A stretch of 15,638 nucleotides of DNA from Rhodoluna limnophila (GTDB lineage: Bacteria; Actinomycetota; Actinomycetes; Actinomycetales; Microbacteriaceae). The notes beneath the pieces were generated by a model, which was not told the DNA's origin, made no database searches, and was given only the letters and a program-made list of their open reading frames with translations. This document shows, piece by piece, positions 1-7,017 of the stretch (position 1 is its first letter; each line of letters starts with the position of its first letter). Made by a program: the position numbers and the translations under genes. Where the stretch lies: assembly GCA_943326655.2 (NCBI GenBank), contig CALPUC020000007.1, forward strand, positions 1 to 15,638, given 5' to 3'.

Positions 1-110
1 AGCCTGTTGCTAAGAAGCCTGTTGCTAAGAAGCCTGTTGCTAAGAAGCCTGTTGCTAAGAAGCCTGTTGCTAAGAAGCCAGCTGTAAAGAAGGCTGCACC
101 AAAGAAGTAG
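1..110 (+). CDS. C-terminal end of a Lys/Ala/Pro-rich protein, probably a histone-like (HU-type) nucleoid protein (partial)
   Basis: Only the last 35 codons are in the window, read in the frame that starts at base 3 and ends with TAG at 108-110. The tail reads as five PVAKK units, then PAVKK, then AAPKK and stop. It is highly basic and of low complexity. Actinobacterial HU proteins (HupB) and some H1-like proteins carry such a lysine-rich C-terminal extension that binds DNA nonspecifically, so a nucleoid protein is the likeliest identity. The folded N-terminal domain lies outside the window, so this is inference from the tail alone. Other proteins with basic tails, such as some RNA-binding or ribosomal proteins, remain possible. 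A strong terminator begins 11 bases after the stop, so this is the last gene of its transcript. Confidence 0.6.
   Translation, partial: PVAKKPVAKKPVAKKPVAKKPVAKKPAVKKAAPKK
3..77 (+). repeat. Perfect 15-bp tandem repeat, five copies, encoding PVAKK
   Basis: The unit CCTGTTGCTAAGAAG occurs at 3-17, 18-32, 33-47, 48-62 and 63-77 with no base differences, even at synonymous positions. The next two 15-bp blocks (78-92 PAVKK and 93-107 AAPKK) are diverged relatives. The two bases at 1-2 fit the end of a further unit, so the array probably continues left of the window. Each unit is a whole number of codons, so copy changes keep the frame. Confidence 0.95.
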
Positions 111-120
111 TTGTTATTTG

Positions 121-153
121 AAAAACCCCGTCGATTAGTCGGCGGGGTTTTTT
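121..153. terminator. Bidirectional rho-independent terminator between converging genes
   Basis: Bases 121-134 pair with 139-152 as a 14-bp stem with one T-G wobble, closed by the loop TTAG at 135-138. The outer five pairs are A/T, giving a T run after the stem (148-153) on the plus strand and a T run from the A-tract (121-125) on the minus strand. It can therefore stop transcription of the histone-like gene and of the converging minus-strand operon. The minus-strand gene ends inside it: its stop codon is the complement of the first three loop bases, 135-137. Confidence 0.92.
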
Positions 154-989
154 GTTACCCAGGCCGATGCAGAATCTAGGGTTGGGTGCTGAAACTTGAA
201 TCCCGTTTTCAACAATTTCTCGGCAGAAAGTTTCTGGTTGCAAATCAAAAGTTCATCGGCACCTTCGCCAAATGCTAATCGCAGAGCGAAGGCCGGCACT
301 GGAACCAGCGCGGGTCTTTTCAGATGTTTGGCCAGGCTACGCACCACGTCGATGCAGGTTGCAGGTTCTGGAGCGGTTAGGTTGTATACGCCGCTTGCCG
401 TTTCAGAGTTGATCAGATGAATAATTGCATTCACTTCATCCGGAAGAGAAATCCACGCCCACCATTGCCTGCCGGAGGCAAGCGGACCGCCGACCCCCCA
501 TTTGATTAGGGGAAGCAACCTACCTAGTGCGCCGAGTTTGCGGCTCATCACCATCGTGGTACGAATCACCACAACCCTCGTCTTCGCCTTAGTCGCAGCG
601 GCTTCCCAATCTGCCGATAAATCGCTTAGAAACCCAGTACCTTTTGGAGTCTCTTCTGTGGCGTTAACTTCTTTGGTGTCTCCGTAAAAGCCGGAAGCTG
701 ATCCACTGACAAATACCTTCGGTGGTTTACTACAGCCGTTTATGGCTTCCACTAACATCTCTGTGGTTTTGATCCTCGAGTCAATTAACTCCTGCTTGTA
801 CTTTTTCGTCCAGGGTAGTTTGCCGGTTGTCGCTCCAGCTAAATTGACCACGGCGTCGTAGGTTTCCATTTCGGAAACTGAAACTTTGGTTCCTCTTTTC
901 CAAGCGTCAGTAGTGTGCCCCTGTTGCTGGAGCACACGAATAAGTTCGGTTCCGATTAGCCCGCTCGCGCCAGTGACCAGTACTTTCAT
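135..989 (-). CDS. TIGR01777-type NAD(P)-binding epimerase-like protein (SDR39U1 family)
   Basis: This 284-residue protein belongs to the atypical short-chain dehydrogenase family TIGR01777 (SDR39U1, E. coli YfcH-like), whose substrate is generally unknown. The N-terminal Rossmann loop GASGLIG is at residues 7-13, followed by the family motifs VNLAGA, SASGFYG and GRQWWAWISLPDEV. The C-terminal half ends in the family's typical substrate-side domain. The loop between the second strand and VNLAGA looks somewhat shorter than in most relatives. Start is ATG at 987-989, two bases after the aldo/keto reductase stop, with only a weak ribosome-binding sequence, so translation is probably coupled. It is the last gene of the five-gene minus-strand operon. 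Its final codons and stop lie within the bidirectional terminator. Family assignment is firm; physiological role is not known. Confidence 0.88.
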   Translation of the reverse strand: MKVLVTGASGLIGTELIRVLQQQGHTTDAWKRGTKVSVSEMETYDAVVNLAGATTGKLPWTKKYKQELIDSRIKTTEMLVEAINGCSKPPKVFVSGSASGFYGDTKEVNATEETPKGTGFLSDLSADWEAAATKAKTRVVVIRTTMVMSRKLGALGRLLPLIKWGVGGPLASGRQWWAWISLPDEVNAIIHLINSETASGVYNLTAPEPATCIDVVRSLAKHLKRPALVPVPAFALRLAFGEGADELLICNQKLSAEKLLKTGFKFQHPTLDSASAWVTKNPAD

Positions 990-991
990 GA

Positions 992-1804
992 TTAGCCGAA
1001 CTCATCCGGGTTTGGACCCATTCGAAGACCTTCGTCTACTGAAGCAATCTGCTTCATCTGCTCGTCGGTCAGGTTGAAGTTGAAGACGTCGAAGTTTTCT
1101 ACCAAACGTTCGCGATGGGTAGTTTTTGGGATTACTAGGTTCCCAAGTTGCAGATGCCAGCGGATGATTATCTGGGAAACGGTTTTTCCTAAATCTTTGG
1201 CGACGGAAACAAGAATCGGGTTGTCGTTCTTTCCAGCTCGGGCTAGGGGAGACCAGGCTTCGGTCAGTACCTGATGTTTAGCGTTTGCTGATCGAACCTC
1301 GGCTTGCTGAAAGAACGGGTGGAGCTCAACCTGGTTGATTGTTGGCTTCACCTCTGAGTTTGCAATCAGTCTCTCGAGATGAGCGGGCTGAAAGTTGCTC
1401 ACTCCAATGTTTCTAACCAATCCACTCGCCAAAACTTTCTCGAACGCTTTCCAGGTTTCTAGATAAAGATCTTGTGCGGGGCTTGGCCAGTGAATTAGGA
1501 GCATGTCCACGTAGCCGAGGTCTAGGCGCATGAGCGATTCGTCGATAGCTTTGAGCGACTCATCGTAGCCCTGCCGGTCATTCCAGATCTTAGTTGTGAC
1601 AAAAACGTCTCCACGGTCAATCCCCGATTCGCGAATACCGCGGCCGACTTCTGCCTCGTTACCGTAAAGGGCGGCAGTATCGATTCGTCGATAGCCGACG
1701 TCGATTGCTTCGCGCATGAGCTTTACGGCGTCAGCCTGCTCAACTTTATAAACCCCGAGACCAAGTTGCTCGATTGGGTGACCATTGTTCAAAGTAAGTT
1801 TCAT
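992..1804 (-). CDS. Aldo/keto reductase (2,5-diketo-D-gluconate reductase-like)
   Basis: A 270-residue NADPH-dependent carbonyl reductase with a TIM-barrel fold, expected in the cytosol. The catalytic tetrad is visible: D42 and Y47 (in RIDTAALYGNE), K72 (TTKIWND) and H105 (LLIHWP). The C-terminal part contains the IPKTTHRERLVEN segment, which contacts the cofactor phosphate in this family. The open frame extends 15 codons upstream to an ATG ending at 1849, but that overlaps the preceding gene. The Met at 1802-1804 matches the usual family N-terminus (MKLTLNNG) and follows a GGAG ribosome-binding site about 11 nt upstream. It lies seven bases after the YciI-like stop. Close relatives include DkgA-type reductases and methylglyoxal reductases; the true substrate cannot be read from the sequence. 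Confidence 0.9.
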   Translation of the reverse strand: MKLTLNNGHPIEQLGLGVYKVEQADAVKLMREAIDVGYRRIDTAALYGNEAEVGRGIRESGIDRGDVFVTTKIWNDRQGYDESLKAIDESLMRLDLGYVDMLLIHWPSPAQDLYLETWKAFEKVLASGLVRNIGVSNFQPAHLERLIANSEVKPTINQVELHPFFQQAEVRSANAKHQVLTEAWSPLARAGKNDNPILVSVAKDLGKTVSQIIIRWHLQLGNLVIPKTTHRERLVENFDVFNFNLTDEQMKQIASVDEGLRMGPNPDEFG

Positions 1805-1811
1805 ATTCTTG

Positions 1812-2090
1812 CTAACTCCAAGGACCAAACACGGTATTCCATTCTTCAATGGTTCTCTCAGTAATCACGCCGGCAATTTCGAGCGGATCTTGGTCTAGAA
1901 GAGCGCTGAGTTGGTTGGCTGTTTCTGCCCGAAAAACAAGTAGTGATGCCGCGCGATGCACCAGCGGGCCACTCACTAGGAGAACATCTTGTTCCAGAAG
2001 TTCTCCCAGCCAAACGCGGTGAGCTGGGCGAATCTGATTGATCAGCTCAGGGTCGTCTAGGTATTTGTAGGTGACCGCAAAAATCGGCAT
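1812..2090 (-). CDS. YciI-like small protein
   Basis: A 92-residue protein of the YciI-like family, a ferredoxin-like alpha/beta fold of unclear function, often thought enzymatic because of a conserved His/Asp pair. Here H24 (RPAHRVWL) and D35 (LEQDVLLVSGPL) fit that pair, and the length is normal for the family. The start ATG overlaps the MFS stop by one base (TAATG), and an AAGGA ribosome-binding site sits seven bases upstream inside the MFS gene, so the two are translationally coupled. YciI-like proteins often accompany oxidoreductases, which agrees with the aldo/keto reductase seven bases downstream. The biochemical role is not established. Confidence 0.85.
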   Translation of the reverse strand: MPIFAVTYKYLDDPELINQIRPAHRVWLGELLEQDVLLVSGPLVHRAASLLVFRAETANQLSALLDQDPLEIAGVITERTIEEWNTVFGPWS

Positions 2091-3253
2091 TAGGCATCCT
2101 TATGTTCAAGGGATGGGTTTAGGCGAACCGTTGCGAGCGCGAAAATCAAAGCGAGCGCGGCAGACGCCCCCGTAACAAACCAGGCTGACTCAGCTGAAAT
2201 GTGGTCGATTAGGATTCCTGCGACGGCAGCACCAACTGCGAAACCCAGTAGTTGGCCGGTGTTGATCCACCCAAACGCTTCGGCGCTGTCCGAAGTTCCC
2301 ATTGAAACAGAAATCATCGACGCTGTAGTGGCAAAAGCCGGTGCCACCCCCAGCCCGGTTACAAACCAACAAAGAGTAATCCAGATTAGGTCGGTGGGGT
2401 TGAAAAACACCGCTAGGTAACCAGCTGCCACGATGCTCAAAAACTTGAGTAGAGCCCATTTGGTTTTGGCGCGGTGACCGAGCGCGAAACCGCCGATAAT
2501 GGAGCCCAACGAGAGAGCCGCAATAACGATTCCCGAAGGCGCAACGCCAAGAACAGCAACTGTGCCTACCTCAGCTCCACCAAAGGTGGCGACTAAGCAA
2601 AGGTTTATCAGTACGCTGGCCAGAACGATGGGGTTTTTTAGGATTCCTCCAAGTCGACGTTTTGATTTTGGAATGTTCATGGAACCGATTTCCGGATTCT
2701 TTGAGAAAAGATATGTTCCAACGATTTGAACAAGAGCCATGAAAACAACAGCGCTGGAGCTGCTATATGTTGCGGTAATCATGGTGGCTAAAACTGGGCC
2801 AAACACCCAAAGGAATTCTTGCAGGGTTGCGTCAAGTGAAAAAAGGTACGAGGTCTGTTTTTTGGCAATCAGACTCGGGTAAAGGGATCTTGCGATTTGT
2901 TGAATCGGGGGAGACGTTAGCCCAATCACTAGACAGGCAAAAATTGTCCAGATTTCCCCAAAGTCAAAGAAGGCCAAGAACAGCATGGCTGCCGAACTAA
3001 TTGAAGCGACAGTCAGAATTACTTTTCTGGGACCCCACTTGTTGAGGCGCCTGGCGAGAAGAGGACCGGCGATTGCGGCTCCAATTGTTTCCGCACCAAG
3101 GGCAATACCGGCAATTGTGTAACTCCCGTACATTTGCTGCACGTGCAGAATGATAGCGAGACTCATCATGCCGAAAGCAAATCGCGCTAAGAGTTGAGTG
3201 CCCAAGATGCGCGAAACACCAGGGCTGCTTAGGACGGAACTGTAGCTTGGCAT
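2090..3253 (-). CDS. Major facilitator superfamily transporter
   Basis: A 387-residue, strongly hydrophobic membrane protein with roughly 12 predicted transmembrane segments in two halves. The loop between TM2 and TM3 carries ARRLNKWGPRKVIL, a version of the MFS signature (G-x-x-x-D-R-x-G-R-R) with weaker matches. The middle loop (around residues 195-205) is basic (PKSKRR), as expected for the cytoplasmic link between halves. No substrate-specific motif is evident. It resembles small DHA1-type efflux permeases, but sugar or metabolite export is equally possible. It starts 22 bases after the pmt stop, with GGGA very close to the ATG, and overlaps the YciI-like gene by one base, so it belongs to the same operon. 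Confidence 0.85.
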   Translation of the reverse strand: MPSYSSVLSSPGVSRILGTQLLARFAFGMMSLAIILHVQQMYGSYTIAGIALGAETIGAAIAGPLLARRLNKWGPRKVILTVASISSAAMLFLAFFDFGEIWTIFACLVIGLTSPPIQQIARSLYPSLIAKKQTSYLFSLDATLQEFLWVFGPVLATMITATYSSSSAVVFMALVQIVGTYLFSKNPEIGSMNIPKSKRRLGGILKNPIVLASVLINLCLVATFGGAEVGTVAVLGVAPSGIVIAALSLGSIIGGFALGHRAKTKWALLKFLSIVAAGYLAVFFNPTDLIWITLCWFVTGLGVAPAFATTASMISVSMGTSDSAEAFGWINTGQLLGFAVGAAVAGILIDHISAESAWFVTGASAALALIFALATVRLNPSLEHKDA

Positions 3254-3275
3254 AATCCCTACAGCCTACTCTTCA

Positions 3276-4562
3276 CTAAATCCAGCTGGGAAGCCACATG
3301 TGCCACTGCCAGAACCATAAAGGAATTTCCAAGCCGAGGTATAGCGGCACGAAGAAGACAAACACCCCAAAGGCCACTATCGATCCGTACGTCACGAGTT
3401 TTATGGCGCGGTAGCGAGAGGCCATAACAGCTATGGCGAGAATGATCCAAGGCGCAAAAGTGGCGGAGTAGAACTGGAATGCGGTTCGATCCGAGTACAC
3501 CAGCCAAGGTAGATAGCCGGCGACATATCCGGAAAGCACCAACAGGCTGAGTTTGTCTCGGAATTGAGCAAACCACCCGAACAGAAACCCGAACGCTGCC
3601 AATCCTCCCCACCAAATAACTGGATTACCAATCGGGTTAATAGCCGTGACGTTTTCGCCTTGGGTTTCGAAATAAAAAGACGTAGGTCGAAACATGGTGA
3701 GCCAGGTAAACGGATTCGACTGGTACGGGTGGAACATCGACAGCGTGGAATGGAAGTGATACATCTGACGGTGATATTCGATAAAACTTCCAACCACGTT
3801 TTCGGAATTGAAGCCCCACCCCTGAGTGGTAAACCAACCCGTCCAAGTAATCAAATATGTTGCTAGCGCCGCTGGGATTGCCAGCAATCCGCGAAGATTC
3901 CACCGTGAAGCAATAACAAAGTAGGCAACAAAAACCGCCAGATAGATAAATCCGGTCCACTTCACTCCAGCGCCCGCGCCGAGGGCAACACCCATTAGTA
4001 ACAGCCATGGGATGGGTTTGAATGCAGAGGTTGCCCGAATTAGAAAGTAGAAACCTAGTAGCAAGAATGTGGTGACAATGCCATCGAGAATTGCGGTCCT
4101 GGAAACCACAATTGCCTGGCCGTCGATGGCCAGCAAAAATGCTGGTACTAAAGCCCAACGGTGTGAGTTGAGAAGTCTCTTGGCAACAAGATAGATCAGC
4201 CAAACTGAGGCGATTCCGAACAACGCAGGCATGATTCGCCAACCCCAGGGATTGCTCGCCCCGAAAAGTTGCATGCCTAGACCGATGATCCATTTGCCCA
4301 GCGGGGCATGCACCACGAATTCGGGAGTTTGCAGAAAGCCGGTAACGTCTCCGGTATTGAATTCGGTATCGGCGCCTTTCGGCCAAGCGAGCTCATGGCC
4401 GGCAACCCAAAGGGTGTGAGCATCCTTTACGTAATAGGTCTCATCAAACACCAAAGTTTTTGGCGAACCTAGGTTCCAAAGTCTGGTCACCGTAGCTAAC
4501 GCGAGAATTATCAGTACGCCAAATCGATCACCAATCAGGCGAAACTCTCGAACTAAGCGCAT
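3276..4562 (-). CDS. pmt: Protein O-mannosyltransferase (GT39 / PMT family)
   Basis: A polytopic membrane enzyme that transfers mannose from polyprenyl-phosphate-mannose to Ser/Thr of proteins being secreted. The N-terminal segment holds one hydrophobic helix, then TLVFDETYYVKDA with the acidic pair D40-E41 expected to bind donor and acceptor, then VHAPLGKW (85-91). Further family motifs are HPYQSNPFTWL, RPTSFYF, NPVIWW, GYLPWLVYSDRTAFQFY and the C-terminal MWLPSWI. At 428 residues it is shorter than the roughly 500-residue mycobacterial enzyme, yet both ends look intact. It is the first gene of the minus-strand operon and diverges from rsmI, as I recall for M. tuberculosis Rv1002c/Rv1003. 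No Shine-Dalgarno site precedes the ATG, and a TAGCAT box six bases upstream suggests a leaderless mRNA. Confidence 0.9.
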   Translation of the reverse strand: MRLVREFRLIGDRFGVLIILALATVTRLWNLGSPKTLVFDETYYVKDAHTLWVAGHELAWPKGADTEFNTGDVTGFLQTPEFVVHAPLGKWIIGLGMQLFGASNPWGWRIMPALFGIASVWLIYLVAKRLLNSHRWALVPAFLLAIDGQAIVVSRTAILDGIVTTFLLLGFYFLIRATSAFKPIPWLLLMGVALGAGAGVKWTGFIYLAVFVAYFVIASRWNLRGLLAIPAALATYLITWTGWFTTQGWGFNSENVVGSFIEYHRQMYHFHSTLSMFHPYQSNPFTWLTMFRPTSFYFETQGENVTAINPIGNPVIWWGGLAAFGFLFGWFAQFRDKLSLLVLSGYVAGYLPWLVYSDRTAFQFYSATFAPWIILAIAVMASRYRAIKLVTYGSIVAFGVFVFFVPLYLGLEIPLWFWQWHMWLPSWI

Positions 4563-4568
4563 AAGCCA

Positions 4569-4574
4569 ATGCTA
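4569..4574 (-). promoter_or_regulatory. Candidate -10 box for a leaderless pmt transcript
   Basis: On the minus strand the hexamer TAGCAT (TAnnnT) is followed by six bases (TGGCTT) and then the pmt ATG. This is the geometry expected when transcription starts at the A of the start codon. There is no convincing Shine-Dalgarno sequence. The -35 region falls inside the rsmI start and is a poor match. Confidence 0.5.
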
Positions 4575-4576
4575 TT

Positions 4577-4585
4577 TGGGAAAAT
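4577..4585 (+). promoter_or_regulatory. Candidate extended -10 for rsmI
   Basis: TGG followed by GAAAAT (4580-4585) resembles an extended -10 element (TGn plus a hexamer with conserved A2 and T6). It ends five bases before the rsmI GTG, and the purines directly before the GTG are too close to act as a ribosome-binding site. A leaderless start is therefore plausible, though the hexamer is weak. It lies within six bases of the opposing pmt -10. Confidence 0.3.
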
Positions 4586-4590
4586 AGAGG

Positions 4591-5409
4591 GTGATCATTC
4601 TCGCGGCAACTCCGATAGGCAATCTTTCCGATGCCAGCCCACGACTAGTGGAGCACCTGGTGAAAGCAAAGTTCATCGCCGCTGAAGACACCCGCTCGAC
4701 TCTTAAACTCGCGCAGGTTCTTGGGATTTCACTTAACGCAAAAATGTTTAGCCTCAATGAACAAAACGAAAGCACTCGGCTTGATCAACTCGTGAAACTT
4801 GCCAGCGAAGAAGACTTACTGGTAGTAAGTGATGCCGGAATGCCAACCGTGAGTGATCCGGGATTTTTACTGGTTCGTGCCGCAGTGGCCGCTGGTGTTG
4901 AAGTAATCGCAATTCCAGGCCCCTCAGCAGTTGTTACGGCGCTCGCGGTTTCCGGTCTGCCAACCGATCGTTTTACGTTCGAAGGCTTTGTTCCGCGTAA
5001 GTCGGGCGAGCGCAAGCGGTTGTTTGGGCAACTGGTGGCTGAGCGCCGAACCATGGTCTTCTTTGAAGCACCTCACCGTATTCATGAATCGCTTGTCGAT
5101 GCTGCGGAAGTTTTCGGTTCCGACCGACCCGCTGCTGTTGCGCGGGACCTCACAAAGAAGTATGAGCAAACCATTCGAGGAACCCTTTTTGACCTGGTGG
5201 AGTGGGCATCGGTTGCACACAAGGGCGAGATGGTTTTGGTTATCGGTGGCGCACCCGAGGAATCAATTGAAGCCGTTGATCTCGTTCGCGAAGTGCGACA
5301 ACTCACGGCCAGCGGCGTTGGTTTGAAACAGGCGGTAGCCCAGGTAGCCAGTATGCACGGCGCCTCAAAGAGTGAGCTGTATCAAGCAAGCCTCGACGCA
5401 CGCAATTAA
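4591..5409 (+). CDS. rsmI: 16S rRNA (cytidine-1402 2'-O)-methyltransferase
   Basis: This 272-residue enzyme uses S-adenosylmethionine to methylate the 2'-OH of C1402 in 16S rRNA, in the decoding centre. It belongs to the tetrapyrrole-methylase-like fold. Visible motifs are TPIGN (7-11), EDTR (32-35), SDAGMPTVSDPG (80-91), the PGPSAV loop near 109-114 and EAPHRI further on. The start is GTG at 4591, since the protein then begins MIILAATPIGNL as in other actinobacterial members and no other in-frame start exists upstream. It is divergent from pmt across 28 bases. Its TAA stop (5407-5409) forms the first half of the candidate metG -10 box. Length is normal for the family. Confidence 0.95.
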   Translation: MIILAATPIGNLSDASPRLVEHLVKAKFIAAEDTRSTLKLAQVLGISLNAKMFSLNEQNESTRLDQLVKLASEEDLLVVSDAGMPTVSDPGFLLVRAAVAAGVEVIAIPGPSAVVTALAVSGLPTDRFTFEGFVPRKSGERKRLFGQLVAERRTMVFFEAPHRIHESLVDAAEVFGSDRPAAVARDLTKKYEQTIRGTLFDLVEWASVAHKGEMVLVIGGAPEESIEAVDLVREVRQLTASGVGLKQAVAQVASMHGASKSELYQASLDARN

Positions 5410-5412
5410 GAT
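5407..5412 (+). promoter_or_regulatory. Candidate -10 box for a leaderless metG transcript
   Basis: TAAGAT fits the actinobacterial -10 consensus TAnnnT and is followed by exactly six bases (AGAAGA) and the metG ATG, so transcription would begin at or next to the start codon. The first three bases are the rsmI stop codon. No clear -35 is visible at the usual distance, and no correctly spaced Shine-Dalgarno sequence is present. The spacing is the same as at the pmt start. Confidence 0.5.
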
Positions 5413-5418
5413 AGAAGA

Positions 5419-7017
5419 ATGCCTAACTCTACGGTCAAGTCGTTTTATTCAACGACGCCGATTTTTTACGTGAACGATGCTCCGCACATCGGTCACGCCT
5501 ACACCGAGGTTGCCACCGACGTGGTGACGCGTTGGCATGCCCAGCGTGGCGAGAACGCATTCATGCTCACGGGAACCGACGAACACGGCGAAAAAATCTT
5601 ACGTACCGCTGCGGCAAACAAAACTGAACCAAAAGATTGGGCCGACAAGCTCGTGCACGACTCTTGGTTGCCACTTCTAGACACAATTGACATTCGGAAC
5701 TCTGATTTCATCAGGACCACCGAGCCTCGTCACGAAAAGAACGTGCAAAAGTTTGTGCAGCACCTTTACGACACCGGCTTCATCTATCAGGGTTCTTACG
5801 AGGGTAACTATTGCGTTGGTTGTGAAGAGTACAAGACAGATGCTGACCTGCTCGATGGCGAAGGCGCTTTCGAAGGTCAGCCGGTTTGTGCCATCCACTC
5901 CAAGCCGGTGGAAAAGCTAAAAGAAACCAACTACTTTTTCAAGCTGAGCGAATTCCAACAGCCTCTTCTGGATCTCTATTCTCAGGAGCCAGATTTTGTT
6001 GCGCCAGATTCTGCGCGTAACGAAGTAGTTTCGTTTGTTCGTCGAGGGCTTGATGACCTTTCGATTTCTAGGTCCAAAGAAAAGTTCGACTGGGGTATCG
6101 ACATTCCCTGGGACGACAGCCACATCACCTACGTTTGGTTCGACGCGCTTTTGAACTACATCACCGCTATCGGATACGGCGAGGATGACGAAAAGTTCCG
6201 TTCACTTTGGCCAGCCAGCCTTCAGGTTGTAGGTAAAGACATCCTTCGCTTCCACGCGGTTATCTGGCCAGCGATGTTGATGGCGGCCGGCCTGCCAACT
6301 CCGAAACAGGTGTTTGGTCACGGATGGCTCTTGGTTGGCGGCGAGAAGATGTCGAAGTCGAAGCTAACCGGTATTGCACCTGAGCAAATCACTGACACTT
6401 TTGGTTCGGATGCCTTCCGTTACTACTTCATGAAGGCAATTGCTTTTGGCCAAGACGGTTCGTTCTCTTGGGAAGACCTTTCGGCAAGATACCAGGCTGA
6501 ATTAGCAAACGGATTTGGCAACCTGGCGTCTCGAGTTTTGGCCATGGTAGGCCGCTACTTCGACGGATTCATTCCAGAACCTGGCGAATACACCGAAGCC
6601 GATCTTGCCATTATTGAAATTGCTCGTAAAGCAACCAACGATGCAGACGACGCTATTGAGCGAGTTGCCATCCAAGACGCCATCACGAGCGTTTGGACTT
6701 TGGTTGACGAACTGAACAACTACATCACAGTCTCCGAGCCTTGGGTTTTGGCCAAGGCGGAAGAAAATCGAGCTCGACTGGGCACTGTACTTTACGTTTG
6801 TGCTGAAGGCCTACGCGCACTCTCGGTACTTCTGGCTCCGGTTATCCCGAAAGCCACTGGAAAACTCTGGGCAGCGGTTACTGGCGGCTCGCTCGGCGCT
6901 CTAGACGATGCCACAATAGCCTCTGCGGCCGAGTGGGGCATTCTTCCAGTTGGTGCCAAAATCGGCGAGCTTGAGCCCCTGTTCCCTCGAATCGAAGCCG
7001 AAACCGAAGGTCAGTAG
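5419..7017 (+). CDS. metG: Methionine-tRNA ligase
   Basis: A 532-residue class Ia aminoacyl-tRNA synthetase that charges tRNA-Met (initiator and elongator) in the cytosol. The nucleotide-binding signatures are HIGH (23-26) and KMSKS (310-314). A zinc knuckle in the connective peptide is indicated by C132, C135, C157 and H160. An alpha-helical anticodon-binding domain follows, and the protein ends without the EMAPII-like tRNA-binding domain found in longer MetG forms. ATG at 5419 is chosen because the sequence then reads into the family's FYSTTPIFYVNDAPHIGHAY start. It lies nine bases after rsmI and overlaps tatD by one base (TAGTG), so it probably heads the tightly coupled run of genes that ends with the ABC-F gene. 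Confidence 0.97.
   Translation: MPNSTVKSFYSTTPIFYVNDAPHIGHAYTEVATDVVTRWHAQRGENAFMLTGTDEHGEKILRTAAANKTEPKDWADKLVHDSWLPLLDTIDIRNSDFIRTTEPRHEKNVQKFVQHLYDTGFIYQGSYEGNYCVGCEEYKTDADLLDGEGAFEGQPVCAIHSKPVEKLKETNYFFKLSEFQQPLLDLYSQEPDFVAPDSARNEVVSFVRRGLDDLSISRSKEKFDWGIDIPWDDSHITYVWFDALLNYITAIGYGEDDEKFRSLWPASLQVVGKDILRFHAVIWPAMLMAAGLPTPKQVFGHGWLLVGGEKMSKSKLTGIAPEQITDTFGSDAFRYYFMKAIAFGQDGSFSWEDLSARYQAELANGFGNLASRVLAMVGRYFDGFIPEPGEYTEADLAIIEIARKATNDADDAIERVAIQDAITSVWTLVDELNNYITVSEPWVLAKAEENRARLGTVLYVCAEGLRALSVLLAPVIPKATGKLWAAVTGGSLGALDDATIASAAEWGILPVGAKIGELEPLFPRIEAETEGQ

Noticed and set aside
1..107. Repeat array as a CRISPR or intergenic satellite
   Set aside because: Units are contiguous with no spacers, 15 bp long and in frame with a stop codon; it is coding low-complexity sequence.
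1805..1849. Longer aldo/keto reductase starting at an ATG ending at 1849
   Set aside because: The 15 added residues overlap the YciI-like gene and are absent from the family; the internal Met has a GGAG site upstream and the usual N-terminal sequence.
3637..4386. A 249-codon open frame on the minus strand within pmt
   Set aside because: It is an alternative frame of a clearly coding membrane protein gene, has no domain features, and arises because pmt is long and stop-poor in that frame.
135..4562. The minus-strand operon as a horizontally acquired island
   Set aside because: There are no integrase, transposase, tRNA end or flanking repeats, and the base composition looks like the neighbouring core genes by eye.
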